This document shows, one piece after another, positions 39,740-47,246 of a stretch of DNA of 64,000 nt. The position numbers and the translations under genes are program-made. The stretch comes from Rossellomorea vietnamensis (GTDB lineage: Bacteria; Bacillota; Bacilli; Bacillales; Bacillaceae_B). The notes beneath the pieces were generated by a model. That model was not told the DNA's origin. It did not search any database and was given only the letters and a program-made list of their open reading frames with translations. Every line of letters starts with the position of its first letter. The stretch's first letter is position 1. The stretch covers positions 1,922,001 through 1,986,000 of the forward strand of contig NZ_CP104558.1 of the NCBI RefSeq assembly GCF_025398035.1, read 5' to 3'.

Positions 39740-41635
39740 TTAGATTACTACCTTATTGTTCCATTCCTGTATACGTAAAAGGGAGGTTTTTTTCGGACTA
39801 TAATTTTCTCCATTTAGTGCTAAACTGATAAATCGATTATCTTCTCCTATAACTAATCCATCATGTGCAAACTCAGTGAGTAATGCTTGAGCCTGTTCCA
39901 TTGTTATATCGAACCCAGAGTTCTGTAATTCTTTATATGCATTAGGTAAACTTTTCACCGAATCAAATGATAAATAGAGCTGTCTTTTTTCATTTTCCAA
40001 AACAAAAGTGCTAATATCTTTATCTTTTCTCATATCAAAAATAATTAACTCTTTATTATTATCAATATAGAACAAATCAAATTCCGCATGCATTCTAGCC
40101 CACTTCGAAACCGCTCTACGCATCTGTTTTGTATATTCTTGTGGATTCCGCTGTTCTTGATAATCGTAATCAAAATGGTAGGCTACTCTATTTAATTCTG
40201 ATTTTCCAAATGCACTATATATATATTTATACGGCCACATAGCTCTTACATTTGTAAGCCCGTTTTCTTTATAATTGTTAAAATATGGGCTGAATCGATC
40301 TAACCTGATTTGAGCAACACTCCCTGGAGGAGTAAGATGTCTAATTTTATCGATTAAACCCGGTAATTCTTTGTATTCTTCCGGATCCTCTTTCGGAAAA
40401 CCGAAAAGAATGTTCCATACTGGAAATACGCCATATTCCTTAGACCATTTTAATAATTGGACATTTTGTAACATGGTGACACCTTTATTCATAAGTTTTA
40501 AAACTGATGTCTGAAGGCTTTCAATACCTGGTTGGATTGTTCTAAACTTGGCGTCCCTGAAAAGTTGCACTTGTTCTTTCTTTAAATTAGCTTTCGTTTC
40601 ATAGAACATATCTAAATCCAGTTCTTTATCCCGTAGAGCAGGTAAAAGACTTTTGAAATATCCCATATCAATAATGTTATCTACTGCAGCAGCTTTAGTA
40701 GTGTATTCTTTATATTCATTACTCAAATCAATTAGTTCCTTTAATGATCTATCTGCAGACTTGCTTCGAAAGTTCAAATTTGTACCATTCAATCCACAAA
40801 ATACACAATGGTGTTTTTGTCCCCACCAGCATCCTCTTGAAGATTCGAATAAAAACCTGGTTTGTGTGATTCTATCTTTGTAACTACAACTTACGAATTG
40901 TTCAAAAAAATCAGAATAATCAGGATATGGTGTATCATCAAGCTTCACTGCTGGTATAGGGATCACAGGCGAAGTAACCTTGGATTTTATGGAATCATTG
41001 AAATTGATTCCATTTACATTCGGAATTTCATCACTGCAATTCCACTCTGAAATAAACTTAATAAATGAATAATCACCTTCGCCTGAGCAGATGGCATCAA
41101 TAAATGAAAATTGTCGAAGTAATTCCTTACCCATAGTTTCTTCACAATTTGCACCGCCAAAAATAATAAATTTATCTGGAAATTTCTCTTTTAGCCTTTT
41201 GGCTAGACTAATAGAAGCTACATTTTGTTCAAAAACACTCGTAAAACCTATGACAGAATATTGATCCCATTCTATGTCTAGTAAACAAGAATCAAGAAAA
41301 CGTTCAACATATGCTCGTAATTCACGAATGACGCCAAAATCCTCGTCCGAATTACCCAACTGATCTTTTGCTTCTTCAATATAGGAATCTAGAGTATCCT
41401 TACCAAATAACGATTGAGAGAAGATCATTTCCCCAGCTAAGGCATTACTAGAAAATGTAGTTCCTTCTGAAATTAAATCGTATAATTCTGGGGAAACTTG
41501 GTCAGCAAACTTTAAATTTAAATAGTGCACGTCACATTCGATATTGTTTTTAACAAGACCGGCTTTAAGAAGGCTTAATCCTATAGAAGGTCTGTACAAA
41601 GAACCGAATGGCATGTTTATCAATGCTACTTTCAA
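39740..41635 (-). CDS. B12-binding radical SAM RiPP C-methyltransferase (rSAM_ocin_1-like)
   Basis: 631 aa. N-terminal B12-binding-like domain (about 1-200; SVIGFTSVFEQNVASISLAK, FIIFGGANCEETMGKELL). The radical SAM domain begins with SSRGCWWGQKHHCVFCGLNG; Cys269, 277 and 280 form a CX7CX2C cluster motif peculiar to the RiPP maturase group TIGR03975. GVFPVWNILFGFPKEDPEEY and RLDRFSPYFNNYKENGLTNV are also typical. A C-terminal helical domain may bind the leader. It probably methylates unactivated carbons of the precursor; the site is unknown. The gene ends 28 nt before precursor 2. Confidence 0.93.
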   Translation of the reverse strand: MKVALINMPFGSLYRPSIGLSLLKAGLVKNNIECDVHYLNLKFADQVSPELYDLISEGTTFSSNALAGEMIFSQSLFGKDTLDSYIEEAKDQLGNSDEDFGVIRELRAYVERFLDSCLLDIEWDQYSVIGFTSVFEQNVASISLAKRLKEKFPDKFIIFGGANCEETMGKELLRQFSFIDAICSGEGDYSFIKFISEWNCSDEIPNVNGINFNDSIKSKVTSPVIPIPAVKLDDTPYPDYSDFFEQFVSCSYKDRITQTRFLFESSRGCWWGQKHHCVFCGLNGTNLNFRSKSADRSLKELIDLSNEYKEYTTKAAAVDNIIDMGYFKSLLPALRDKELDLDMFYETKANLKKEQVQLFRDAKFRTIQPGIESLQTSVLKLMNKGVTMLQNVQLLKWSKEYGVFPVWNILFGFPKEDPEEYKELPGLIDKIRHLTPPGSVAQIRLDRFSPYFNNYKENGLTNVRAMWPYKYIYSAFGKSELNRVAYHFDYDYQEQRNPQEYTKQMRRAVSKWARMHAEFDLFYIDNNKELIIFDMRKDKDISTFVLENEKRQLYLSFDSVKSLPNAYKELQNSGFDITMEQAQALLTEFAHDGLVIGEDNRFISLALNGENYSPKKTSLLRIQEWNNKVVI

Positions 41636-41711
41636 AACACTTCCCCCAATCTATAACTTTTCACCCTATCAATAATAATAGTCATCAATAATTTTATAGA
41701 TGGAGTGAGCA

Positions 41712-41870
41712 TTAATGGTTTCCTTCGATGAAATCATCATTGAATTGCGGCGAAATAACATCTAACGAAAATTCATTTGTCTCTGCAATAGTTCCTTTGG
41801 CCTGAATAAACCCACTTACATTTACCAATAAACCAATGGATAAAAGGCTTGATAACAATATTTTTTTCAT
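41712..41870 (-). CDS. Exported pheromone-like peptide (PapR-type candidate)
   Basis: 52 codons: signal peptide MKKILLSSLLSIGLLVNVSG with a likely cut near FIQA-KG, then a short acidic tail ending SPQFNDDFIEGNH. AGGGGG lies upstream of the ATG. Size, export signal and position, first in the target operon and divergent from a PlcR-like regulator, match PapR/NprX-type quorum-sensing propeptides whose C-terminal pieces re-enter the cell. A small immunity or bacteriocin-like peptide is the alternative. Confidence 0.7.
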   Translation of the reverse strand: MKKILLSSLLSIGLLVNVSGFIQAKGTIAETNEFSLDVISPQFNDDFIEGNH

Positions 41871-41927
41871 ATATTTGTCCCCCTGATGTGATATAGTATC
41901 CCTATAACTAATGGATTATTTTTGATT

Positions 41928-41944
41928 AACTTCATTATGAAGTT
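41928..41944. promoter_or_regulatory. Perfect palindrome in the divergent regulator/pheromone promoter region
   Basis: AACTTCATTATGAAGTT: 8-bp arms around one T. It lies about 40 bp upstream of a TACTAT -10-like sequence for the minus-strand operon, a suitable activator site for the PlcR-like protein. Confidence 0.6.
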
Positions 41945-41962
41945 AGTAGGAGAAAATGAAAA

Positions 41963-41979
41963 TATGCATTTGTGCAATA
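41963..41979. promoter_or_regulatory. PlcR-box-like sequence
   Basis: TATGCATTTGTGCAATA resembles the PlcR box TATGNANNNNTNCATA with the last bases out of register. Secondary candidate operator; weak evidence. Confidence 0.4.
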
Positions 41980-42023
41980 ATTTGTAAATTCAATGGATAA
42001 TTTATCAATTTTTGGAGGGGAAT

Positions 42024-42905
42024 ATGAACATCGTTGATAAAAATATTGAATATTATCGCAAGAGAGCGGGCATGACTCGAAAGGATTTAGCAGAAGGCAT
42101 TTGTGATGAGTCTACATTATTTAGAATTGAAAAAGGATCTCAAAATCCAAGACTGGATTTGTTATTTGAAATTAGCAAAAAACTTAAAATACCTTTAAAA
42201 TTTTTAATGAGTGAACTGCCATTCAGTGACTTTAAAGAAATAGAAAAATACAAACAACTTTGCAGAGAACATACATATTATCAAGACTACGAAGCCCTTT
42301 CCCTGACGATTGAACAATTTGAAAATTTAATAGAGCAAAATTCTGATCATGTGGAATACCTTACTAACAAAAAATTCATCACTTGGAACAAAGCGATTCT
42401 TCTCCATGTTCGTGATAAGAATTTAATAAAAGCAGAAGAACAATTACATAGTATTCTTGATACAAAACTTAGAACAGAATTCGACATCGGCGTCTGTAAT
42501 TCACTTGGACTGGTTAAATTGAGTAAAGATGGCGTCTCGATCGCATTAGAATATTTTAATAAAGCTTATGCAGCCATCGAAGAATTACCTCAATTAGAAG
42601 ATCATACACTAACCCCGCGAGTTGCCTATAACGTAGCTTATTGTCACGTTAAAAATGGGCAATTTAATGAAGCTACAACTCTCGCTTATCAAATCATTGG
42701 TTTACTGGAGAGCAAACAGTTAAGTTTTATTCTTGGAAAAACCAAACATATGCTAGGGAAGATTCATAAAATGTGTGGGGAATATGAACAAGCGAAGGAA
42801 TACTTACTAGAAGCTCAATTCTTATTTCGACTAGAGAAAAATGAAGCTTATTATCTGAAGACGGAAGAAGACTTAAATGAAGTTCGTTTGCTTTTAGAAA
42901 AGTGA
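42024..42905 (+). CDS. PlcR/Rgg-like quorum-sensing regulator (HTH plus TPR)
   Basis: 293 aa, close to PlcR (about 285). Residues 1-60 hold an XRE helix-turn-helix (NIEYYRKRAGMTRKDLAEGI, CDESTLFRIEKGSQNPRLDL); the rest is five or so TPR-like helix pairs (YFNKAYAAIEELPQLEDHTL, YNVAYCHVKNGQFNEATTLA, MLGKIHKMCGEYEQAKEYLL). This is the RRNPP architecture that binds short re-imported peptides. It is divergent from the RiPP operon and its pheromone-like first gene. ATG 42024 follows GGAGGGG. Confidence 0.9.
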   Translation: MNIVDKNIEYYRKRAGMTRKDLAEGICDESTLFRIEKGSQNPRLDLLFEISKKLKIPLKFLMSELPFSDFKEIEKYKQLCREHTYYQDYEALSLTIEQFENLIEQNSDHVEYLTNKKFITWNKAILLHVRDKNLIKAEEQLHSILDTKLRTEFDIGVCNSLGLVKLSKDGVSIALEYFNKAYAAIEELPQLEDHTLTPRVAYNVAYCHVKNGQFNEATTLAYQIIGLLESKQLSFILGKTKHMLGKIHKMCGEYEQAKEYLLEAQFLFRLEKNEAYYLKTEEDLNEVRLLLEK

Positions 42906-42964
42906 AGCACGGGGACGGTTCTCCTGCTTCCTTTTTGACCAAGGTGAAGCATTAGAATCCCCTC
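42904..42964. repeat. Dispersed inverted-repeat element, degraded full copy
   Basis: Starts in the stop codon of the regulator (TGA-AGCACGGGGACGG). The right arm is decayed (GTGAAGCATTAGAATCC). It closes the RiPP island. Confidence 0.82.
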
Positions 42965-42989
42965 CTCTATCATACTTCATGATCATAGC

Positions 42990-43075
42990 CACAAAAAAGC
43001 ACCACTCCCAAACATGGAGTGAAGCTCATCTAGACCTTATCCGTAAAGAACATCCTTCAAAATGGGCGAAAATAT
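42990..43075 (-). pseudogene. 3' remnant of a cupin gene with its terminator
   Basis: Minus strand: ATATTTTCGCCCATTTTGAA... encodes IFSPILKDVLYG-stop, matching the end of the cupin at 27493 (MFSPIRKDLLEG-stop). It is followed by a related hairpin (CACTCC/GGAGTG) and then the same TCATACTTC sequence and repeat as at 27349-27480. The rest of the gene is gone. With 43076-43230 it fills a 325-bp gap without intact genes. Confidence 0.65.
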
Positions 43076-43083
43076 AAACAAAC

Positions 43084-43124
43084 AAAGGGACGTATCCCAC
43101 CTTTGTCAAAGTGAGGTACGTCCC
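43084..43124. repeat. Inverted repeat with GGGACGTA arms
   Basis: GGGACGTATCCCACCTTTG and CAAAGTGAGGTACGTCCC face each other. Possible hairpin terminator, related in style to the other GGGAC-containing repeats. Confidence 0.6.
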
Positions 43125-43156
43125 CCATTTATCTATTAAATAATAAACTGTCGGAG

Positions 43157-43228
43157 GGCCGCGGGGACGGTTCTCGTGCATCCTTTTAAATCAAAGCGAA
43201 GGGCAACAGAAACCGCCCCCATGCTTCT
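43157..43228. repeat. Dispersed inverted-repeat element, degraded full copy
   Basis: GCCGCGGGGACGGTTCTCGT and AACAGAAACCGCCCCCATGC; several point changes in both arms, next to the response-regulator stop. Confidence 0.8.
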
Positions 43229-43230
43229 TC

Positions 43231-43845
43231 TCACCCCAAACCAGACCCCATCCATCCCTTTACCCTCGCAATCTTCACGGCATCGAGACGGTTTTTCGCT
43301 TCTACTTTTTGGATAATTTCAGAGATGTAATTTCGTATGGTGGGAGGAGATAGATATAAGAGTTTACTCATTTCACTTACGGAGTAGCCTTCCTCGAGAT
43401 GGATGAGGATGTCTTGCTCCCGTTTCGTCAATGGATTCATTTCTTCAAACATAGAATGGGAAAGTTGCGGACTGAATACTTTTTGACCTTTTAATATGGT
43501 TCGTAAATGGACAGCCAATTGGGATACGGGAGAATCTTTCAGAAGATATCCGTACACTCCTGCCTGGATGGCCCGCTGCAAGTAGCCGCTTCGTGCGAAG
43601 GTTGTCACGATGACCATGCGGCAAGTGTGCCCTTCCTCTTTCAATGCTTCCGCCACTTCAAGGCCGCTGACGATGGGCATTTCGATATCCAGGATGGCGA
43701 TGTCAGGGGATGTCTGCCTGATGATGCGCAGGGCTTCTTCGCCATTTTCCGCTTCGCTCACCAGTTCAATATCCGGTTCTAAGGATAATAACTTCCCGAT
43801 TGCACCTCTTACCATTCCTTGATCTTCTGCGATGACGATTCTCAT
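43231..43845 (-). CDS. LuxR/NarL-type response regulator (DesR-like)
   Basis: 204 aa: receiver domain 1-120 (MRIVIAEDQGMVRGAIGKLL; phospho-Asp in IAILDIEMP; conserved Lys in YLLKDSP) and a LuxR-type HTH (LTKREQDILIHLEEGYSVSE, PPTIRNYISEIIQKV). Overall closest in style to DesR, which controls membrane lipid desaturation in Bacillus subtilis. It lies 4 nt after the sensor kinase gene. No desaturase gene is in the window, so the target may differ. Confidence 0.92.
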   Translation of the reverse strand: MRIVIAEDQGMVRGAIGKLLSLEPDIELVSEAENGEEALRIIRQTSPDIAILDIEMPIVSGLEVAEALKEEGHTCRMVIVTTFARSGYLQRAIQAGVYGYLLKDSPVSQLAVHLRTILKGQKVFSPQLSHSMFEEMNPLTKREQDILIHLEEGYSVSEMSKLLYLSPPTIRNYISEIIQKVEAKNRLDAVKIARVKGWMGSGLG

Positions 43846-43849
43846 GCTC

Positions 43850-44944
43850 TCACCTCGCTTCACTCATTGGCTTTTCAATTTTTGGGACTGAAATGGTTAT
43901 CTTCATCCCTCCACCGGCATTGGATGTCCAGTCTAATGTCCCTTCAATCATTCGGAGACGCTCCTTCATCCCCATCAAACCGCTTCCATCATGCGTCCTG
44001 TTCACACCCTCCATGCCAACTCCATCGTCTTCAATCTCCAGGAGGAACGAACCGCCAGTCTCAACCATTCTCAGCCAACAATTCTCAGCTCGACTGTGCT
44101 TCACAATATTGGTCACACATTCCCGAAGGCACAAACCGAGTATTTTTCCATTCACGAGAGGTATTCTTTCGAAATCCATCGTCTGGACATGGACCTCTAT
44201 TCCCGCTGACTGGAGGAACCGCGAGACTTGCATCACTTCTTCTGATAGTTGGACAGACTGCATGTCACTGACCAATTTCCGCACTTTCATCAGGGTGTTC
44301 CGGGAAATGTCCTGAAGCTCGCGTACCTCCTGGATCGCCTCATCAGGGTTCCGGCGCACAAGCTGTTCCACGAGTTCCCCCTTCAAGGTTAAAAGGGATA
44401 GAGTGTGCCCGAGCGTATCGTGCAGATCCCTCGCAATCCGTTCTCTTTCCTCGATTTTGATGAGGCGGGCAATTTCTTCATTCGCTCCGAGAAGCTCTGT
44501 TTTAATTTGATTTGAAATCTGTTGATTACGGAGGAAATACGGCAACCCAATGAGAAGGATGAGAATCGGGATCCAGGACAAATCCTGTGTTCCTAAGTTA
44601 AATTCAACATGAACCCATACGGAAGCAATATAAAAAGCGACCATCGAACCAGTATAGACCGTGATCCTTCTAAACGAAGGAAGGAATCCGGTCACAATAG
44701 CAGGGTACAGACCGAACCAGATATTCCACGGATTGAAGAGGACGATCAATCCCATCACACACATATGCTGCAGCACTAAGCCTGGTTCACGATATTTCAC
44801 GTGTGACGTGCTTTTCCAAAAGGCAAGGGCCAGCAACAGAAAAAGAAGATACCCATACCACTTATCTCCAAAAGGCAGGAGCAGCATATAGAAAGAAGGA
44901 ATGATGAGCAGCCTCCACCAAGGAAACGTTGCAATTGTCGGCAT
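43850..44944 (-). CDS. DesK-like sensor histidine kinase
   Basis: 364 aa: four to five membrane helices in the first 150 residues without an extracellular domain, then a HisKA_3 dimerisation domain with the phospho-His in ERERIARDLHDTLGHTLSLL, and an HATPase_c domain (CLRECVTNIVKHSRAENCWL, LEIEDDGVGM, GSGLMGMKERLRMI). This is the DesK layout, where the membrane part senses bilayer thickness. Operon order kinase then regulator. Confidence 0.93.
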   Translation of the reverse strand: MPTIATFPWWRLLIIPSFYMLLLPFGDKWYGYLLFLLLALAFWKSTSHVKYREPGLVLQHMCVMGLIVLFNPWNIWFGLYPAIVTGFLPSFRRITVYTGSMVAFYIASVWVHVEFNLGTQDLSWIPILILLIGLPYFLRNQQISNQIKTELLGANEEIARLIKIEERERIARDLHDTLGHTLSLLTLKGELVEQLVRRNPDEAIQEVRELQDISRNTLMKVRKLVSDMQSVQLSEEVMQVSRFLQSAGIEVHVQTMDFERIPLVNGKILGLCLRECVTNIVKHSRAENCWLRMVETGGSFLLEIEDDGVGMEGVNRTHDGSGLMGMKERLRMIEGTLDWTSNAGGGMKITISVPKIEKPMSEAR

Positions 44945-44970
44945 TCGTCATCCCCCTCCCTCTACAAATC

Positions 44971-45354
44971 TCAAGATTTTGTTCTTCTGACCGTCCGATC
45001 CATCCAGCCCGGAAGCCAGGCAATGGAAAGAGTCGCCACAAATCCATGCAGCGTATTCGCTACACCGGCAATACCCGGCTCTGCAGGAAACGCCCAATCA
45101 AACAGGGAAAGGGCCAACGCCACCCCAATCGTGATGAAGGCATACATCCATCGCGGTATTGCACTTTGCTTCTTTAACTTCGCGTAAATCAATGCCCCGA
45201 TTATATTCACCACTACCGACATCAAGAAGATCGACACCGGCGTGATCTTCTCAAATGTAACGTCTAACAAAAAGCATAGCAAGTAATACACCACGATCGC
45301 TGCCACACCGGAAATCACCCCCACCATACATCCAACCTTAACACTATTCTTCAT
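44971..45354 (-). CDS. DUF6069-like membrane protein
   Basis: 127 aa with four membrane segments (about 6-27, 37-56, 66-85, 93-115) and the loop ANTLHGFVATLSIAWLPGWM. The pattern suits the DUF6069 family, function unknown. It is 26 nt upstream of the DesK-like kinase on the same strand, so it is probably the first gene of that operon and may be part of the membrane-sensing unit. ATG 45354 follows AGGTGA. Confidence 0.72.
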   Translation of the reverse strand: MKNSVKVGCMVGVISGVAAIVVYYLLCFLLDVTFEKITPVSIFLMSVVVNIIGALIYAKLKKQSAIPRWMYAFITIGVALALSLFDWAFPAEPGIAGVANTLHGFVATLSIAWLPGWMDRTVRRTKS

Positions 45355-45440
45355 ACATTCACCTACTCTCATAAACTAACAACCTGCTTACATCGTAGCA
45401 TGTGGGAATAGGTGGAAATAGTGATAAATATCATTTGGTT

Positions 45441-45479
45441 GGAAGCATGGGGAAGCATGGGGACGGTTCTTGTGCTTCC
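45441..45479. repeat. Dispersed repeat, half copy with duplicated tip
   Basis: GGAAGCATGG is repeated before GGGACGGTTCTTGTGCTTCC. The 290-bp gap also holds a type-C sequence at 45546 and nothing coding that I can see. Confidence 0.85.
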
Positions 45480-45545
45480 TTTTCATCCATAGAAAACCTC
45501 AAACCTATCCTGACTCCTCACCCAACAATTCCACCAAATTTTTAT

Positions 45546-45566
45546 GAGCCAAGGGACCTGTCCCTT
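45546..45566. repeat. Type-C repeat (GAGCCAAGGGACCTGTCCC)
   Basis: GAGCCAAGGGACCTGTCCCT, a short self-complementary sequence of the family seen at 26821. Confidence 0.65.
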
Positions 45567-45644
45567 CGACATCACAGTTAACACAATATCAAGGTAGTAT
45601 CATCTTTCCATTTCCACTATAATAGGAGGAAGGAGGTGAAAAAA

Positions 45645-45947
45645 ATGGACAAACAAATCGTGAACATGTTAACCGATATTCAACAGAATATCAAAGAGTT
45701 AGACAGCAATGTTAAGGAATTAGACAGTAACATGAAGAAGTTCGACGGTAAACTGAAGGAATTTGGAAACGATTTGAAAAAGGTAAAAGAAACAGTTAAC
45801 AGAATTGAAACATCACAAACAGAAGATGTCATTGCTTTGTTAAAAGTAGGCAGCCACCGTTCTGAAACAGACTTTCATTATCTGAACACAAGAATCACTG
45901 AAATTGATAAACGGGTCTTCACCCTTGAGAATCGAGCTGAAAGGTAA
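45645..45947 (+). CDS. Coiled-coil protein, unknown
   Basis: 100 aa, highly charged and helical. Near-identical heptads (IKELDSNVKELDSNMKKFDG) run into a long amphipathic coil, ending TRITEIDKRVFTLENRAER. No membrane segment. AGGAGG sits 8 nt before ATG 45645, better than the GTG three codons earlier. Similar small coiled-coil proteins occur in Bacilli and phages; function unknown. Confidence 0.72.
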   Translation: MDKQIVNMLTDIQQNIKELDSNVKELDSNMKKFDGKLKEFGNDLKKVKETVNRIETSQTEDVIALLKVGSHRSETDFHYLNTRITEIDKRVFTLENRAER

Positions 45948-46059
45948 TTGTCATTACGCTAAATGAAGCGATCACGATTATCTTATCCCCACTCTGCGTT
46001 CCTCTCACCATGATCCACACTCCATTTCTTCGTTTGGTAAACCATCCCATTACAAATCC

Positions 46060-46098
46060 AAAAAAGGCGTCTGACCTACTTGGGTCAGACACCATTTT
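46060..46098 (-). terminator. Terminator of the crt operon
   Basis: Minus strand: GGTGTCTGACC, loop CAAGTA, GGTCAGACGCC then T6, 18 nt after the crtQ stop. Confidence 0.88.
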
Positions 46099-46115
46099 TT
46101 CACAACTCATCACCT

Positions 46116-47222
46116 TCACACCTTTATATTCCGACCTTTCCACCTCACAGAATGAAACACATTCACCCGGACAAAAGAATAAATGAAAATCCCTGCAAAG
46201 AATAAAAAGAATAGAGGATAAAACGGGAAATACCCCAATCTAAAATTCCCGACCCGGCGGGCAAACCAGGCTGTTTGAACGGCATAGAGGATATACAATA
46301 CCCCATAGACGATCATAGCGGTGGTATTTCCCACAATAATCGAAGAAATCAATGAAGACGCGGTGGTTAAACTGCCCGTTATCCAGAGAATGACCATCAG
46401 CATAACCACAGGATGAGTGGACTTGGATCCTACGGCAAAGCTTTTGCACCAGCCTTCGATCAGGCTGCCCACCCCTTCCGGATACATGCGGAACGAAATG
46501 ATTCCTCTGCCTCCAAGGCAGCGAACGGGAAGGTTCTGTTCAAGAAAGGCCTCCCCCAGGGCGAGATCATCCATGATGGCCCCTTCGATTTTCTCATGCC
46601 CTCCGGATAAGAAGTAGTCGTCTCGATTACATAGAATACATGGACCGAACGAACCGGCGGCTTTGAAGCGGGATCCCCAGACGGTAAAGAGGTTCATGCC
46701 CACCACCACGATGATGTTAAAGACAATGGAGAGATGCTCATACACACGCTGCACTGTGTGATAGGGCTGCAAGGCGAGGATCCCCCTTGCTCCTTTTCCT
46801 TGGTAAACATGCAGGAGATTACGTAGTCCATCCACACTCATGAATCGGGTATCGGCATCAAGGAACAGCAGCCAGGTTCCTTTTGCCTCCTTGGCCCCTC
46901 GCCAGCAGGCAGACGATTTCCCTGCCCCGTTATTCTGGAGGACCGTGACTCCGTAGCTTTCTGCGATGGCCGCGGTACGATCCGATGAATCGTCATCCAC
47001 CAACAGAACTTCAAATCCCTTGAATCGCTGCTCCTGCAACGACTGCAATAACGGGGTGATCCTGCCCTCTTCATTCCTTGCAGGGATAATGATGGACAGA
47101 AACGGCAACTCCTCCGTATTTTTGGAGGTGAATCTCGGAACCGGCAAGGACCAAAACAGGATAACGGCAATCGCAACCCCGAGGCCCCCCAGGATGAGAT
47201 TGATCACTTCTGAAGCTGTCAT
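46116..47222 (-). CDS. crtQ: Glycosyl transferase for diaponeurosporenoate (CrtQ)
   Basis: 368 aa family 2 glycosyltransferase: membrane anchor 8-26, LPFLSIIIPARNEEGRITPL, VLLVDDDSSDRTAAIAESYG, LLFLDADTRF (DxD) and C-terminal helices. Matches CrtQ, which attaches glucose to 4,4'-diaponeurosporenoate in staphyloxanthin-type synthesis at the membrane. Last gene of the crt run, 24 nt after crtN. Confidence 0.92.
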   Translation of the reverse strand: MTASEVINLILGGLGVAIAVILFWSLPVPRFTSKNTEELPFLSIIIPARNEEGRITPLLQSLQEQRFKGFEVLLVDDDSSDRTAAIAESYGVTVLQNNGAGKSSACWRGAKEAKGTWLLFLDADTRFMSVDGLRNLLHVYQGKGARGILALQPYHTVQRVYEHLSIVFNIIVVVGMNLFTVWGSRFKAAGSFGPCILCNRDDYFLSGGHEKIEGAIMDDLALGEAFLEQNLPVRCLGGRGIISFRMYPEGVGSLIEGWCKSFAVGSKSTHPVVMLMVILWITGSLTTASSLISSIIVGNTTAMIVYGVLYILYAVQTAWFARRVGNFRLGYFPFYPLFFLFFAGIFIYSFVRVNVFHSVRWKGRNIKV

Positions 47223-47246
47223 ATAACCTGCCTCCTTCCTCTACGG

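Noticed and set aside
45919-46143. 74-codon minus-strand frame downstream of crtQ
   Set aside because: It spans the crt terminator hairpin, has no convincing RBS and overlaps the coiled-coil gene end.
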